Positions 46,913-57,600 of a stretch of 64,000 nt of DNA are shown one piece after another. The translations under genes were made by a program, and so were the position numbers. Source of the DNA: Dugong dugon (lineage: Eukaryota; Chordata; Mammalia; Sirenia; Dugongidae); NCBI GenBank assembly GCA_030035585.1, contig CM057462.1:113145234-113209233 (forward strand). Direction: 5' to 3'. The notes beneath the pieces were generated by a model, which saw only the letters and a list, made by a program, of their open reading frames with translations, was not told the DNA's origin and made no database searches. Each line of letters begins with the position of its first letter. Within the stretch, counting starts at the first letter, position 1.

Positions 46913-47877
46913 CAAATGTTCTCCATTCAAGGTACCCTTAGAGTCTGAACACCCCTACACCGAAAGAAATACCTAACAGGTTTCATTTACTAACTAGTTA
47001 GATTCAAGCAACTTAAAAAGTATTTATGTCCTAACAACTTAGTGCCTGTTGGGCATAGCACTTCTCAAACCTTGGAATCAAATTGGATGTTACCATCCTC
47101 ATTTCCTGCTCCATATGGATTTTTCTGTGGCATTTTATTATAGTAAGTGCTAAAAATCCAACTTCACAAAGATATGATGGCATTGAAAGAATATGGCAAA
47201 ATAATGTTGACATCGTGAGCTATCTTGAGATACTGGTTTGTGCAGTGACGATTAACACTGTTTATTTATTTCCTTTGACAATTATTTCCCTTTGCTGTGA
47301 GTTTGTCATGGCATACCGTTTGGAAACCACAGCACTAGCTTTTGGAGATGTTGTGATGATAAAAAGAGATAATACATGTAAATAATAAATAAATGCTACT
47401 AGCTGGTATATAATAGGTGAGCAAGAAATTTTATCTTTTATCCTTTTCATTATTGAAATTTTTTATGTTTGTACTTTTTTTGGTGATGTAATTTTTTAAA
47501 TAATGGAATGCATGCTCAATCACTGAGTATTGGTAATTTTTTCTTAGGTAAAATGGATGTTTATAAATATTATGTGGATGTGGTACACATACGTTCCAGT
47601 GGGATCCTGAGGTAGGATAGGTGGAATGAGGCAGGGAAAAAATCGTGAAACTTTTCAAAGCATGGGGTAACACATAAAGGCATCCTGCACTGGCTGCACG
47701 TAACTGTTGTTCAAGTCTGCTTCTTCTTAGTGCTGCATTCTCTGCATCACCATTTGGTTCCCTTGACAGGTAAATGCTTTCCAACCTGTTGGAGCTGGAT
47801 GTCATTTGTCACCCTGCTGATTTCTGGCCTGTTCCTGACAAGAAAGAAGGGTCTTCCTCTTGTAACTCACTTGAGTA
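46913..47877. other. Unique sequence with an unexplained minus-strand open frame
   Basis: The minus-strand frame 47431-47805 (124 codons) has an unusually protein-like middle ('SREPNGDAENAALRRSRLEQ'), then a low-complexity end. I do not recognise it, there is no sign of an exon, and it may be chance or an old pseudogene. Confidence 0.35.
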
Positions 47878-47879
47878 TT

Positions 47880-48136
47880 ACCTAATCCCCAAAACTGCAC
47901 CTTCCCAATAACACAGAGGAAACCGTAAATATACTTACAATATATATTCCGCTGGTCAAAAGTCTGAGAGGCAAATTTTAAGTGGTACTTATGTGTACCA
48001 TTGGTCATACAGTATGTCAAGGATGCATGCTTACACTGTATTGTACCTGAAAATAACTGAATCACTTCAACATTACCTAACCCCAAAACCTGCACCTTCC
48101 CAACAACCCACAGAAAAGAGTAAATATACTTACAAG
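47880..48136. repeat. Direct repeat of ~60 bp, two copies 195 bp apart
   Basis: Copy 1 at 47880-47940 and copy 2 at 48075-48136 share 'cctaa...ccccaaaac', 'tgcaccttcccaa' and 'gtaaatatacttacaa' with few differences. The DNA between them is not obviously duplicated. Confidence 0.8.
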
Positions 48137-48399
48137 CCTTGTCTTAATGTACAGAAGACCAAAGAGACAAAAGTTTTGCACAATCACACCTCCAGGATGC
48201 AGCAGCTCATACAATAACCTCTCAACATAAATATGGAGTCAACAAACTTCCTTCTCTTTTACACAGTTATGCAAGTCTCCACCCCAACAGCAGCATGTAC
48301 TTTAAGTGGTAAAAAAGCCTCCCAAGAACCCCAGAGGCAGAAAATGTAAGCGGCACCTATATGTACAAGTAGGAGTAAAAAGGTTATTATTAGTAGTAC
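48137..48399. other. Unique sequence
   Basis: No feature recognised. A piece near 48337-48366 weakly resembles 47972-47998, which may be part of the same duplicated unit. Confidence 0.4.
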
Positions 48400-49033
48400 G
48401 TTGTTGTTTTTAGTTGCCTAGCTCTGACTCATGACTACCTTATAAAAGAAGGAATTGTTGCCCGGTCCTGTGCCATCTTCATGATCTTTGATATGTTTGA
48501 GCTCATTATTGTGGGTATTATATCAACCCATTTTACTGAGGGTTTTCCTCATTTCTACTCATGATGTCCAAACATGATGTCCTTTTCTAATAACTGATCT
48601 TTCCTGATGATGTGTCCAAAGTAAGAAGTCTTGCCATCCTCACTTCTAGGGAGAATTCAGATTTTATTCTAAAACTGATTTGTTTATTCTTCTGGAAGTC
48701 CATGGTATAGTCAATATTCTTCTCCAAAACCACCATCTGAATGCATCAATTCTTCTGTCTTCTTTATTTATTGTCCAGCTTTTACATGCATAGAAGGTGA
48801 TTGAAAAAAACATGGCCTGGATCTGGTACACCTTAGTCATCAGAGTGACATTTTTGCTTGTTGGAACTTTAATAAGGTCTTCTACAGTGGATTCGCTCAA
48901 TGTAGTATATCATTTGATGTCTTGTCTGTTGCTTCCATGAGTGTTGATTCCAGTAGAAAGAAATCCTTGAAAACTTCAAATTTTTCTCTGTTTTTTATGA
49001 TGTTGCTTATTGGTCCAGTGTGAGGATTTTCAT
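48400..49033 (-). mobile_element. RTE LINE 3' end, reverse, diverged
   Basis: Plus-strand order '(GTT)n tagttgcctagctctgact', 'aaacatgatgtccttttcta', 'gtccatggtatagtcaatat', 'gaaaaaaacatggcctggat' and 'ttatgatgttgcttattggt' is the reversed RTE 3' UTR and coding end. More diverged than the other copies. The minus-strand frame 48664-48900 ('TYACKSWTINKEDRRIDAF') is its coding remnant. Confidence 0.88.
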
Positions 49034-49036
49034 GAA

Positions 49037-49126
49037 TCCACAGGTGCTCCTTGGAAACCCTACGGGCCAGTTCTACACTGTCCTATAGGTTCGCTGTGAG
49101 TCGGAATTGACTCAATGGCAACGGGT
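49037..49126 (+). mobile_element. AfroSINE, type A, 3' half only
   Basis: 'ccacaggtgctccttggaaa', 'ccctacgggccagttctaca' and 'gtgagtcggaattgactcaa' form the body and tail without a head. It begins within a few bases of the end of the reversed RTE. Confidence 0.92.
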
Positions 49127-50168
49127 TAATAGTATGGTAGTATAGTTTTTAGAAGTATAGCTCTTGTCAATTTTTGGATACAATTTCATGAGTGTCTCCC
49201 TAGGAACAAACAATGTCAAGCTCTGGAAGAGGAAACACACTGCTTCTTGTTCTTCTGTAGCATGAACATATAGAATCAAACCAGAAGCAGACTATTTGTT
49301 GGATTCTATCTCGTGCACATACACATATACAAACACATGCCAACCTAAAAGTAAAAGCAGCTGCTGGGATCAGGGGCCCAGTATGGCAATCAAAATATAA
49401 TCCTACAAAGATACTATCCCCCTTATCTTATTCGTCTCCTATTTGCCAGGGCACATGTGAGAAACTTGAGATAGGGGAACGTATAAACATATGGAATTCT
49501 CGTTATGTTTAATGAGCTCTTATTCAAGGATTTACTCTCTCATAACTGGCTTCACCATTCTGCAATTATTCTATCATTTTTCCTGTCTTTTTTCCATTTA
49601 ATTTACCTTGTAGTTTACTCTCCCATTAGAATAATAGAATTCCTTATGGTATTTAATTCTTACTTACCCTATTTGTATCTCTCACAGCCAAATTTTAGTG
49701 TAGGTTGCCCCAAAACAGGTCAACTCCAGGGTCCTATTCACTCTCCATTTGTTGTGAATGGTACCCGTTCAACCTTAGTTCCTCACACCTAAGCTTGATG
49801 ACCAACCTCTTTCTCAGAAGACGGGCCTCTTCCAACACCAGAAACTGGAGTAAAAGCCCTTGTTTTCCCAAGCTAAACTTTTGTTGCAGCCAACTGGACA
49901 AGATGTCCTAGTTGCCCAAATACCTCAAGTTTAATGACTCTAGGAAATAACCACTCATCTCACCTAAAAGAGCTCAACGTCACTTATCAGGGACTTACTG
50001 CGCGCTGAAGGTTACTTTCTTTGTAGGCATTTTGTAGAGAAAAGTAAAGCTCTGCTTGCTAAGTTCACTGCTTGGAGAACTTCAAGGTGTGGCCAGATAT
50101 AATAGGAAATAAGTTCTGAAGAAGACCCTGGGTACTACTGCTTTGAAGACTAGCTAAAAAGATCATGT
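49127..50168. other. Unique sequence, nothing recognised
   Basis: Two overlapping open frames (49505-49911) lack any recognised domain. Confidence 0.45.
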
Positions 50169-50178
50169 CATACAACAA

Positions 50179-50646
50179 GCCACCACTCACCTGTCAGTTT
50201 GTTGTATCGTGGTGGTTTTCCTGTTGCTATGATGCTGGAAGCTATGCCAACACTATTTCAAATACCAGCGGGTTTACCCTTGCTGGGCAGGTTACAGTGG
50301 CGCTTCCAGACTAAGACAGTCTAAGAAGAAAGGTCTGACAATCTACTTCCAAAAATTAGCCAACAAAAACCTTATGAATCACAGAATATTCTGCTAGACT
50401 TTAATCTGCATACTTTGGACGTGTCATCAGGAAGGACCAATCACTGGAGAAGGGCATAATGTTTGGTAAAGCAGAGGGCCAGCAAAGGTGAGGGAATCCC
50501 TCAATGAGATGGACTGACACAATTGCCACAACAATGGACTCAAACATATCAATGATCAGGAAGATGGCGCAGGACTGGACAACGTTTTGTTCTGTTAAAC
50601 ATAGGTTGCCATCAGTCTGAGCCTACTCAACCGCCATTAACAATAA
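50179..50646 (+). mobile_element. Internally deleted RTE derivative (5' end joined to 3' end)
   Basis: The first ~215 bp ('ccaccactcacctgtcagtt', 'atgatgctggaagctatgcc', 'aatctacttccaaaaattag') match the RTE 5' region as I remember it. After about 50393 the text jumps to the end of the RTE coding region and its 3' UTR ('gtgtcatcaggaaggaccaa', 'caatgagatggactgacaca', 'gcgcaggactggacaac'). TSD 'catacaacaa' / 'catgcaacaa' at 50169-50178 and 50647-50656. It contains no reverse transcriptase, so it must have been moved in trans. Confidence 0.85.
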
Positions 50647-50656
50647 CATGCAACAA

Positions 50657-53180
50657 AGCTGTTCACTTCTGGGAAGCAAAAGTGTCAGGAAGCGCAACCA
50701 ATGGGCATGTAGCAATGAGCAAAAAAATTGATTCTATGTGTGAGAAAGTATTGGGTAAGCTGTGAAGCCCAAAGTATGAACCAATGATTCAGTGTGATTG
50801 TGATAACCTGCAAACCTGTTTCTTGTGTAGCCCAGGTAGAAAGTACTATAGAAAACTGTACTTTTCTAGCCTACAAAATACAGTAATCTTCGCAGCATTT
50901 TCAGATGTAGTAGTAACTCTTTATTAACCCACTGCCCTCACTTCCGAATTTCCTTAGATAGGCAAATGACTCTCCCGCCTGGAATTAATGGGTTCTATGG
51001 TCATAGCAAGTTATTCAAGTAGCCTAATAACAGGTGTCATTCAGTTCTTTATCGTTTTGGTTCTTTCCCTTCTTCCCATTCCGTCCTTATTTCTTTAGTG
51101 TTATTTTTCCCATAATGAGATAGTTTCCCTAAAGAAAAATATCCAAAACTGAAAGAGTAAGCTATGTTATAGAATTGTTTTGTGCAATTTGCAAATCACA
51201 TCATTAAAAAAAAAAAATGTCACATAGAACTCTCTCTTGGCTCATCATACTGTCTCCAGATACTTTTTCAGTGACTTGCATACAGCAAGGTATGAGATTG
51301 ATTGATGTATTATATTCAGTTTTAAAATGGCCCTATTTGATATTAGGCCAAATAACACATTTGGCCTAATTTTAATTTCTACAATTAGAAATAAATGTGA
51401 CAAGTTGATTAAAATTTAGCAAACAGCAAGCTAAATCATAGCCTAGAAACCCTACACACTCATATATTTTAAACCCATCCTATGATCCGGCTGACGCTTT
51501 GTCTCCTATTTCTTCATCTGGGAGGTGATGAAATTACCCCTTTCACTCACCTACTTTAAAGTGAGGATTAGTGAGATGAAATTTGTAGTTGGATCAAAGT
51601 GTACTAAATAAGTCCTGTAATTTTCAAGGAAAATATTATGGGTATTTGTATCATATACAGTAATGGAAATAGAAATTATTTACTCTGGGGCCCAGGCCAC
51701 ATTATTGTTAAATTATTTGCATCCTGATGAATGATTTGCATGCTAATGAGAGTGTATTCCCAGAACAGCATTTCCAGAGGTTTCTCTATGGTTTTACTGT
51801 CAGGTGAATATGCTACCATGTGATACGAAGATATAAAACCTCAAAAGGTCTGTGAAGTAAATCACCTCACCCCACCTCCCCACTTTTTTTTCCTTTGTAA
51901 TATGCCTGTGGGGGATTAGTGAATGCTCTATTTTAAATTTGCCAGCCTGTTGCTAATGAGTTCTTCTTAACTGTATGGGTTTTTTTACCAGTTTTTTTTT
52001 TAGTTTTTTCTACTACTTCTGAGATTACACCAGAAATTGTCACTTTCCTCAGTGATGGGATGAGCTGAAAGTCCCTTCTGTCTCTGCTAGAATGATACAA
52101 AGTTTCTGTCCCCTGATAGATTTATATATATATACATATATATATATACCCTAATTCAGAATTCTTTTGACACTTGAATATTTTACGTATGTCTTTTACC
52201 CATATTCAACCAAAAAAGAAAAAGAGAAAAGGAAACTCTTCTTTAGATTGCAAGTAAGGTGTTTCCTATTTGAGTGAATTTTAATTCTTCCATTCTTCTC
52301 TCAAGTAATATTTATTATTCTGATCTCCCCAGAGACAGTATTCCCAGTGTCTGCCTGGATTCAGATGGTGCGCTGAGAACACATTTGATCTGAAATTCTG
52401 TCAGCATATACTGCAAATAAAAATAAGCTGATTCTCTCAAGGGTAGTCTTACACTAGCTAAAATATATCTTAAAAGGTTAGTAGGGAAGGGGTTAGTTCC
52501 CAAAGGAAAAGACTGGTTCCCTACACTTACTTGTTGGAGGATGAATACGCTAATTGGAAAACTGGAAGTTCTGGGGATTTGCAAGTGAAATAGGTGAAAA
52601 TGTAACTGATGATAATTAAAGGCTAATTATCTTCAACCCACAATTGGCCACAGGAGGTTCTTCTAAGCCAAATAAAAAGGTAGCCTGAGAGAAAAAAGAG
52701 ACATAGAGAAGAATGTACATTGCTTTTATACACCTGTGCTAGTAACTGTGGGCAGGGATTACACCTGGGTAGTCATCAGTGGTTGAAGCCTGCCTTCCCT
52801 CCCAAATCTGTCTCAAGGATTAGCGCATGTCACTCCCATCAGCATTAATAGGATTTAACCAGTTTAAAGTCGCTCTGTTGATTAGAAAATAGGTACCCCT
52901 CTGATATCCCGAAGAAAACAATTTCTGACATGCAGAGCCATTGCATTAGCTCTTCCGGAAAGCTGAGGGATATAAACTGCTTCTGTGGGTATCTTTTTTT
53001 TTTTAAATCAATGACCTGTGCAGTAGCAAGGTCAACAAAAACATAGGCGTCTTTTCACATTTCTAGATGCATTTGATTTTGCTTGGATATTTGTATGTTA
53101 GGAGAGATTGCAGAAAACTTTCTCCCAGAGGCCCCACTGTTGTGTTGAGGGGAGTAAGAGGAACATGCAGGGGCAGATTA
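50657..53180. other. Repeat-poor block with octamer-type motifs; candidate regulatory DNA
   Basis: About 2.5 kb without a transposon that I recognise. It holds a perfect 12-bp inverted repeat at 51342-51370, two ATTTGCAT octamers at 51715-51722 and 51734-51741, a (TA)n stretch near 52123-52149 and a T-run near 52988. Around 52600-53000 the text is complex, with 'aaaggctaattatcttcaac' and 'caatttctgacatgcagagc'. Function is inferred only from texture. Confidence 0.4.
51715..51747. promoter_or_regulatory. Cluster of POU octamer motifs
   Basis: ATTTGCAT (the reverse complement of the ATGCAAAT octamer bound by POU/OCT factors) occurs at 51715-51722 and 51734-51741. The second overlaps ATGCTAAT at 51740-51747. 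A SOX-like ATTGTT lies just upstream at about 51704-51709. A predicted site cluster only. Confidence 0.4.
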
Positions 53181-53184
53181 ACCA

Positions 53185-53340
53185 GTAAGCAAGGTATGCA
53201 CAGGTTTACGTTAAGCAAAGTATGCAGGAGCTTACATTAAGCAAGGTGCGTGTGGGCTTACTTGTGTTTACTTACTAATCTGTCCACAGATTAGTAAGTA
53301 AGCACAAGTAAACCCGTATGTACCTTGCTTATTGCTTAAT
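53185..53340. repeat. Short direct repeats running into an 88-bp fold-back
   Basis: From 53185 units of ~25 bp recur three times ('aagcaaggtatgcacag', 'aagcaaagtatgcagg', 'aagcaaggtgcgtgtgg'). The last one is the start of a 43-bp arm (53241-53283) whose inverted copy lies at 53286-53328 with a 2-bp spacer. The arms differ at about six positions, all transitions. Confidence 0.9.
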
Positions 53341-53599
53341 CCATCCCCGCACATAGGCCAAGAGAAGTGCATTGGCTGAATAGTGTGATTCTAGGAGCCA
53401 TAACCTAGTGACAGCTTCCCTGGCAAAGTGAGGAGTATGCAATGTACCCTTAAACTACTGCTCCCTTTTGAGCATCTAAGTGGCCCAATTACCTGCCTAT
53501 CTTCTTTCTTGACACTTCTCACCCCACATTCGCATGACCCCCTCAAACTTAGCATATTCTTACATGATCCTACCCCTCCCTGAGTAGAGCTGAGGGGGA
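53341..53599. other. Unique sequence
   Basis: Nothing recognised. Confidence 0.45.
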
Positions 53600-53799
53600 A
53601 AAAAAGCAGTTGCCTTCAATTGTGACTCATGGCAACCTCATGTGTGTCAAAGTAGACCTGTGCTCCATAGAATTTTCAATGGCTGATTTTCTGGAAGTAG
53701 ATTGGTCAGGCCTTTCTTTCCAGGCCCATCTGGGTGGATTCAAACCTTCAGCCTTTAGGTTAGCAGCTGAGCATGTTAAGTGCACCACCCAGGGACTGC
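53600..53799 (-). mobile_element. AfroSINE, type B subfamily, reverse
   Basis: Reversed tail 'aagcagttgccttcaattgt' and 'gactcatggcaacctcatgt', middle 'ctgattttctggaagtagat' and head 'gtgcaccacccagggact'. An open frame crossing it is not a gene. Confidence 0.92.
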
Positions 53800-54469
53800 A
53801 TGAACTTGGAAATGAGCACTGGATCTAAGCTAAGAATATAAGGGAACTTCCCTAGGACTTTTTAAAATGGATAGGAGTGGCAAAGGTAAGTTCTCTCTGG
53901 TAGTAGAAGTTTTATGATATAAAACTCAGAAGCTGTCAACCGTGGGTTGACACCATGTTAAGAAAGCTAGTTTACAGTAAAAAAGAATAAAGTTGACAAG
54001 CAGAAAGTAAGAAGGACTAGAGAAGGATAGTCTCGCTACCTTTTAAGACCCTAATAATTTGGTTCCAAATGTATCTGTCTTTCTGTGGTTTGGTCATTCA
54101 ACCCTTCCTTGGATAGTGAAACAAAAATTTTCTTTTTTGACTAAATTAACTCAAGTTAGTTTTTCGAAATTTAAACTGAGAGACTTCTAAATGAAGACAC
54201 ATGTAGTGGGATATGATTCGGGAATATTAACCAACGTTTTTTGTATGGCTGTTGCCAATCCACCTACCTCCCTCTATCAATGGAGAGTAGAACATCCTCC
54301 TGTTTGGCTGAGGCCTGGTTTAGCAGGAAGGGGAAAGACATCATCTAAGTTTGAAGAGGTCCAAGAGCAATGGGGATTTATTCCTTCATGTCCTGCTGCT
54401 GCTTGAGATAGCACCAAGGCTTCCGGAGAAGTCCCTTGGTAGCCAGCCATTCTAGAAAACAATCTGACA
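53800..54469. other. Unique sequence, nothing recognised
   Basis: Opposing short open frames at 54191-54462 have no support. Confidence 0.45.
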
Positions 54470-54800
54470 GTTCATAGTGAAAGTAAGTGAATATATATTC
54501 TAGCACGCAGCAGTTTTATTCCTGAGTATATATACAGGATACACAAGCATGTTGACTGATGCATTGCTTGTGGTTGCAGGAAATTGACCACAGCTCAGTT
54601 GTCCCTAACTAGGAGAATGAATAAGTTGAACCATATGAAATTGCTAATATTTGACTATTTTAATACAAAATTTATCATTTTTATACAGTTCAATCTGATA
54701 CTGTGTGTATATATAGATAGATAGATAGATATACAATGCAGCAGATAGGAACAACAAACTAGAGCTTCCTGCAGCAGCACTGATACACTTAAAACTTAAA
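54470..54800 (+). mobile_element. Old L1-type LINE remnant
   Basis: 'cagttttattcctgagtata', 'tgcaggaaattgaccacagc', 'ctcagttgtccctaactagg' and 'agaatgaataagttgaacca' are a decayed form of the L1 C-terminal segment about counting hits, seen in cleaner form at 61.38-61.50 kb. A (GATA)n run at 54712-54731 interrupts it. Confidence 0.5.
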
Positions 54801-54802
54801 GT

Positions 54803-54875
54803 TAAATATATGTATATTTTTAACTTTATATATATGTATATATATACACACAGTGTATATATATATATATATAGT
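54803..54875. repeat. AT-rich microsatellite
   Basis: TA-rich with TATG and CACA interruptions. The 'YIYIYIHCVYIYTYI' end of a reverse-strand frame is this repeat. Confidence 0.85.
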
Positions 54876-56879
54876 CAGTAAAACTTGAGAAAGCTGAAAC
54901 CCATGTAAGGCAGAAACCTGTCAGAGAAGGAAAATTGAAATTATTTTCCACTAAAACGAGTGATAGAAAAGTGGCAAGACTGCATCCCGTCAACGGTGGA
55001 AAATCTATGAGACCCAGATAAAAACAAGACAGTCCCATCAAGTTCCAGCTTTCCTACCGGGATAAAGATACACACTAAGCATGGTCAATGTGATTCCTAT
55101 TAAGGGAAGAAAATGGGAGTGGGGGTCCAGGATGAAAGAGAAAAAGTAAAAATATAACAAAATGCCTTGCATGGACCTATGATGATGATGTGCCATGGAC
55201 CAGGGAGTATGCTAAACTCAGTTCTCTGAGCCTGAGGTGTAGTGTAGAGTGGAGAAGCCAAAAGACAAAGGTGAGAGTTAAAGATAGAGATGGAGAGATA
55301 GAAAAGGTCCCCACAGCCTGGGTCCTCAGCAGACAGTAGAAATGAGAAGGAATGTGTCTAGGTAGAGAGGACCTAAAATTTGCCTAAGTCTCCCATAGCT
55401 CCAGAGAAACCTTTGTAATTTTTGTTAATGTTTTCTAGTCCTTCAAGAGGGCTGGAAGAAACCAGAAGTGGCTGAAAGAAGGATTTCAGACAAGATAAGA
55501 CCTCTTTGTGTGAATGAAGGACACTGTCACTCTATGTGGTATAGACCTCACAAGCTAGGGCCAGGGTTGAGTGTGGATAGAAGTAGTCTGTGTTGTAGGA
55601 AACGGGACCACTGATCAAAGTCCTGACATCATGATTTACATCTTTGCAGAGACTAGAAGAGGTAAATATTGCCCATTGGCAAGACGTTGCCTTTATTCTC
55701 ACGCTCCACGTACCATCTAAATTTTGTGAAGTTTAACAAAAACTTCTAATCTAGATGCAATAACAGGACAAGGGATATGGGGTGTTCTTTGATTAAAAAT
55801 CAGAAATGACTAAGTGACACTAATTTGACTGAGTTTACTTGGTGGAAACTTGAGTGAATCAGAAATAGAGGCTCAAGTTATAAATTATGTTTAGTAATTG
55901 AAAAACTATGGAAGTTTAATTTTACTATCCATGTTTTTCACTTAAATTTGTACCTAATATCTATACGGACAACAGTACTACTGTCTATAACTCATTTTAT
56001 CTATTAAACTTATTTATGAATTCATGTTCAATACAACATATAAGCTTTGGCTTTGTATGTAGTATTTTTGCAATTATGGGGGTGCTAGAAACAAAAAGTT
56101 TGAGGTTTTAATTTAATAGTCATGCCACTGGTATTTTAAAATAAATAATGCATTAATTAGAAACTGATATATCAAAAAGCTAATTATTATTCTTGGTTGG
56201 ATCTTCAAATAGGCAGATCTCTTTTTTTTTTTTTTGAGTGTGTGTTGCAATTGGGGACCAGTAGCTTTGCAAATGTGTGTAATACATTAAAGACAAAGGG
56301 AACTTCCTTTTAATGAATGGCATAGCTCTGACTTGATCTAACTAGAGCAGTATCATGGACAGCTAGCAACGTCACCTCTCCTTATATTCCACAGCATGTC
56401 TACCTTTTACAATATTTCCTCGGAAGAATACATCCTGAAGGACAGGATTTCTGAGCCAAATGTACACATTCGAAGGACTGGATTAAGGAAAAAAATTCAG
56501 TGCCAAGTGGAAAGTTTAGCTCTTCACGTGTAGTACTTAAAAAATTAGATTTAAAAAGAAAAACAAGAGGACATCCCTAGGAGTACATCACTGGTTTATA
56601 AAACTGTATTCAGCAGTAGAGTCCATTTCAATCGAAATTCAAACCTGAACTTGAGTACAATGAGCACATGACATCAGAGGTGCTCTGGCTGAAGTTACTT
56701 GAGAAAGTGATTGGCAGCCCTGGTACCCAGACCCATTCAAAGCCAGGGGAAGCCCCCGAGGCTTTGCAACACTGAGGACTTTTACTAGCACACTTTGAAA
56801 TGACTGAGTAGTTGCAGTTATAAAAATTTAACAATAGAAACAAAACTAATACCAAGAATTCATTTTTATTTATATGTTG
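54876..56879. other. Unique sequence, nothing recognised
   Basis: No transposon or gene that I can support in 2 kb. T-run near 56222-56236. The minus-strand frame 56628-56855 has no recognised domain. Confidence 0.45.
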
Positions 56880-57062
56880 CTATGTGCTGAATCCTTGCCT
56901 GTATTAATCTTTCCAGCAACCTTAAATCTTCAAGTTACAGATGAGTGAATTACGGCTCCAACAGGTTAAGTCAGTTGCCAATATTACTAAGCTAATTATT
57001 GGTAAAGTTGGGATAGAGACACCGGCTATCTGAGCCTGTAAGCCTGAGCTATTAGTCACTCA
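56880..57062 (-). mobile_element. MIR SINE, reverse
   Basis: 'aagttacagatgagtgaatt', 'acggctccaacaggttaagt' and 'cagttgccaatattactaag' are the reversed MIR core. Confidence 0.75.
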
Positions 57063-57524
57063 CACAATAGACTTTTACACTGGGCAACTTCTTGGTCAGT
57101 AATACTGTTGATAGGGAAGAAAAGGGGCTAAGAAAAGAAAAATTTTCCTTGGAAGGTGGGTGGAGGTTGGTAGTACTTTTAATTCAGGGTGTAATATGTT
57201 TGAAGTGATTCTGGGATTTACAGATGGACTTGAATAAACAGTTGGACACATGGGTCTGGAATGCCAGCGAGAGGTTACAGACAGGAAGATCTAGATTTTT
57301 TACTAACATATAAAAGACAGTTGAAGGCAAGAATGACATTATATAGGGAGGTAGTAGAGAGAAGTTAATAAGTCCTCAGAGAACATTACCATTTAAGGAG
57401 TGTTTGTAGGAAGGGAAGTAATTGAAGGGAATCAGGAAAGAGAAAATTTGCAGAAACCTGGGAAAAGGAAGAGTATATAAGCATGATGAGAGCAGTGATT
57501 TTTTTTTTTTTAATGTTGAGTTTA
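57063..57524. other. Unique sequence, nothing recognised
   Basis: T-run near 57499-57511, then the following L2-type end. Confidence 0.45.
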
Positions 57525-57600
57525 CTAATGTGTCCCAAGCACCTAGAATAGTGCCTGGTACATAATAAAGGTTCAATAAACAGTTGTTTAATAAATACTT
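57525..57600 (+). mobile_element. L2/MIR-type 3'-end fragment
   Basis: 'cctagaatagtgcctggtac' and 'ataataaaggttcaataaac' match the shared L2/MIR 3' terminus. Confidence 0.7.

Noticed and set aside
53610..53828. 72-residue open frame
   Set aside because: It runs along a reversed type B SINE, whose copies produce similar frames elsewhere.
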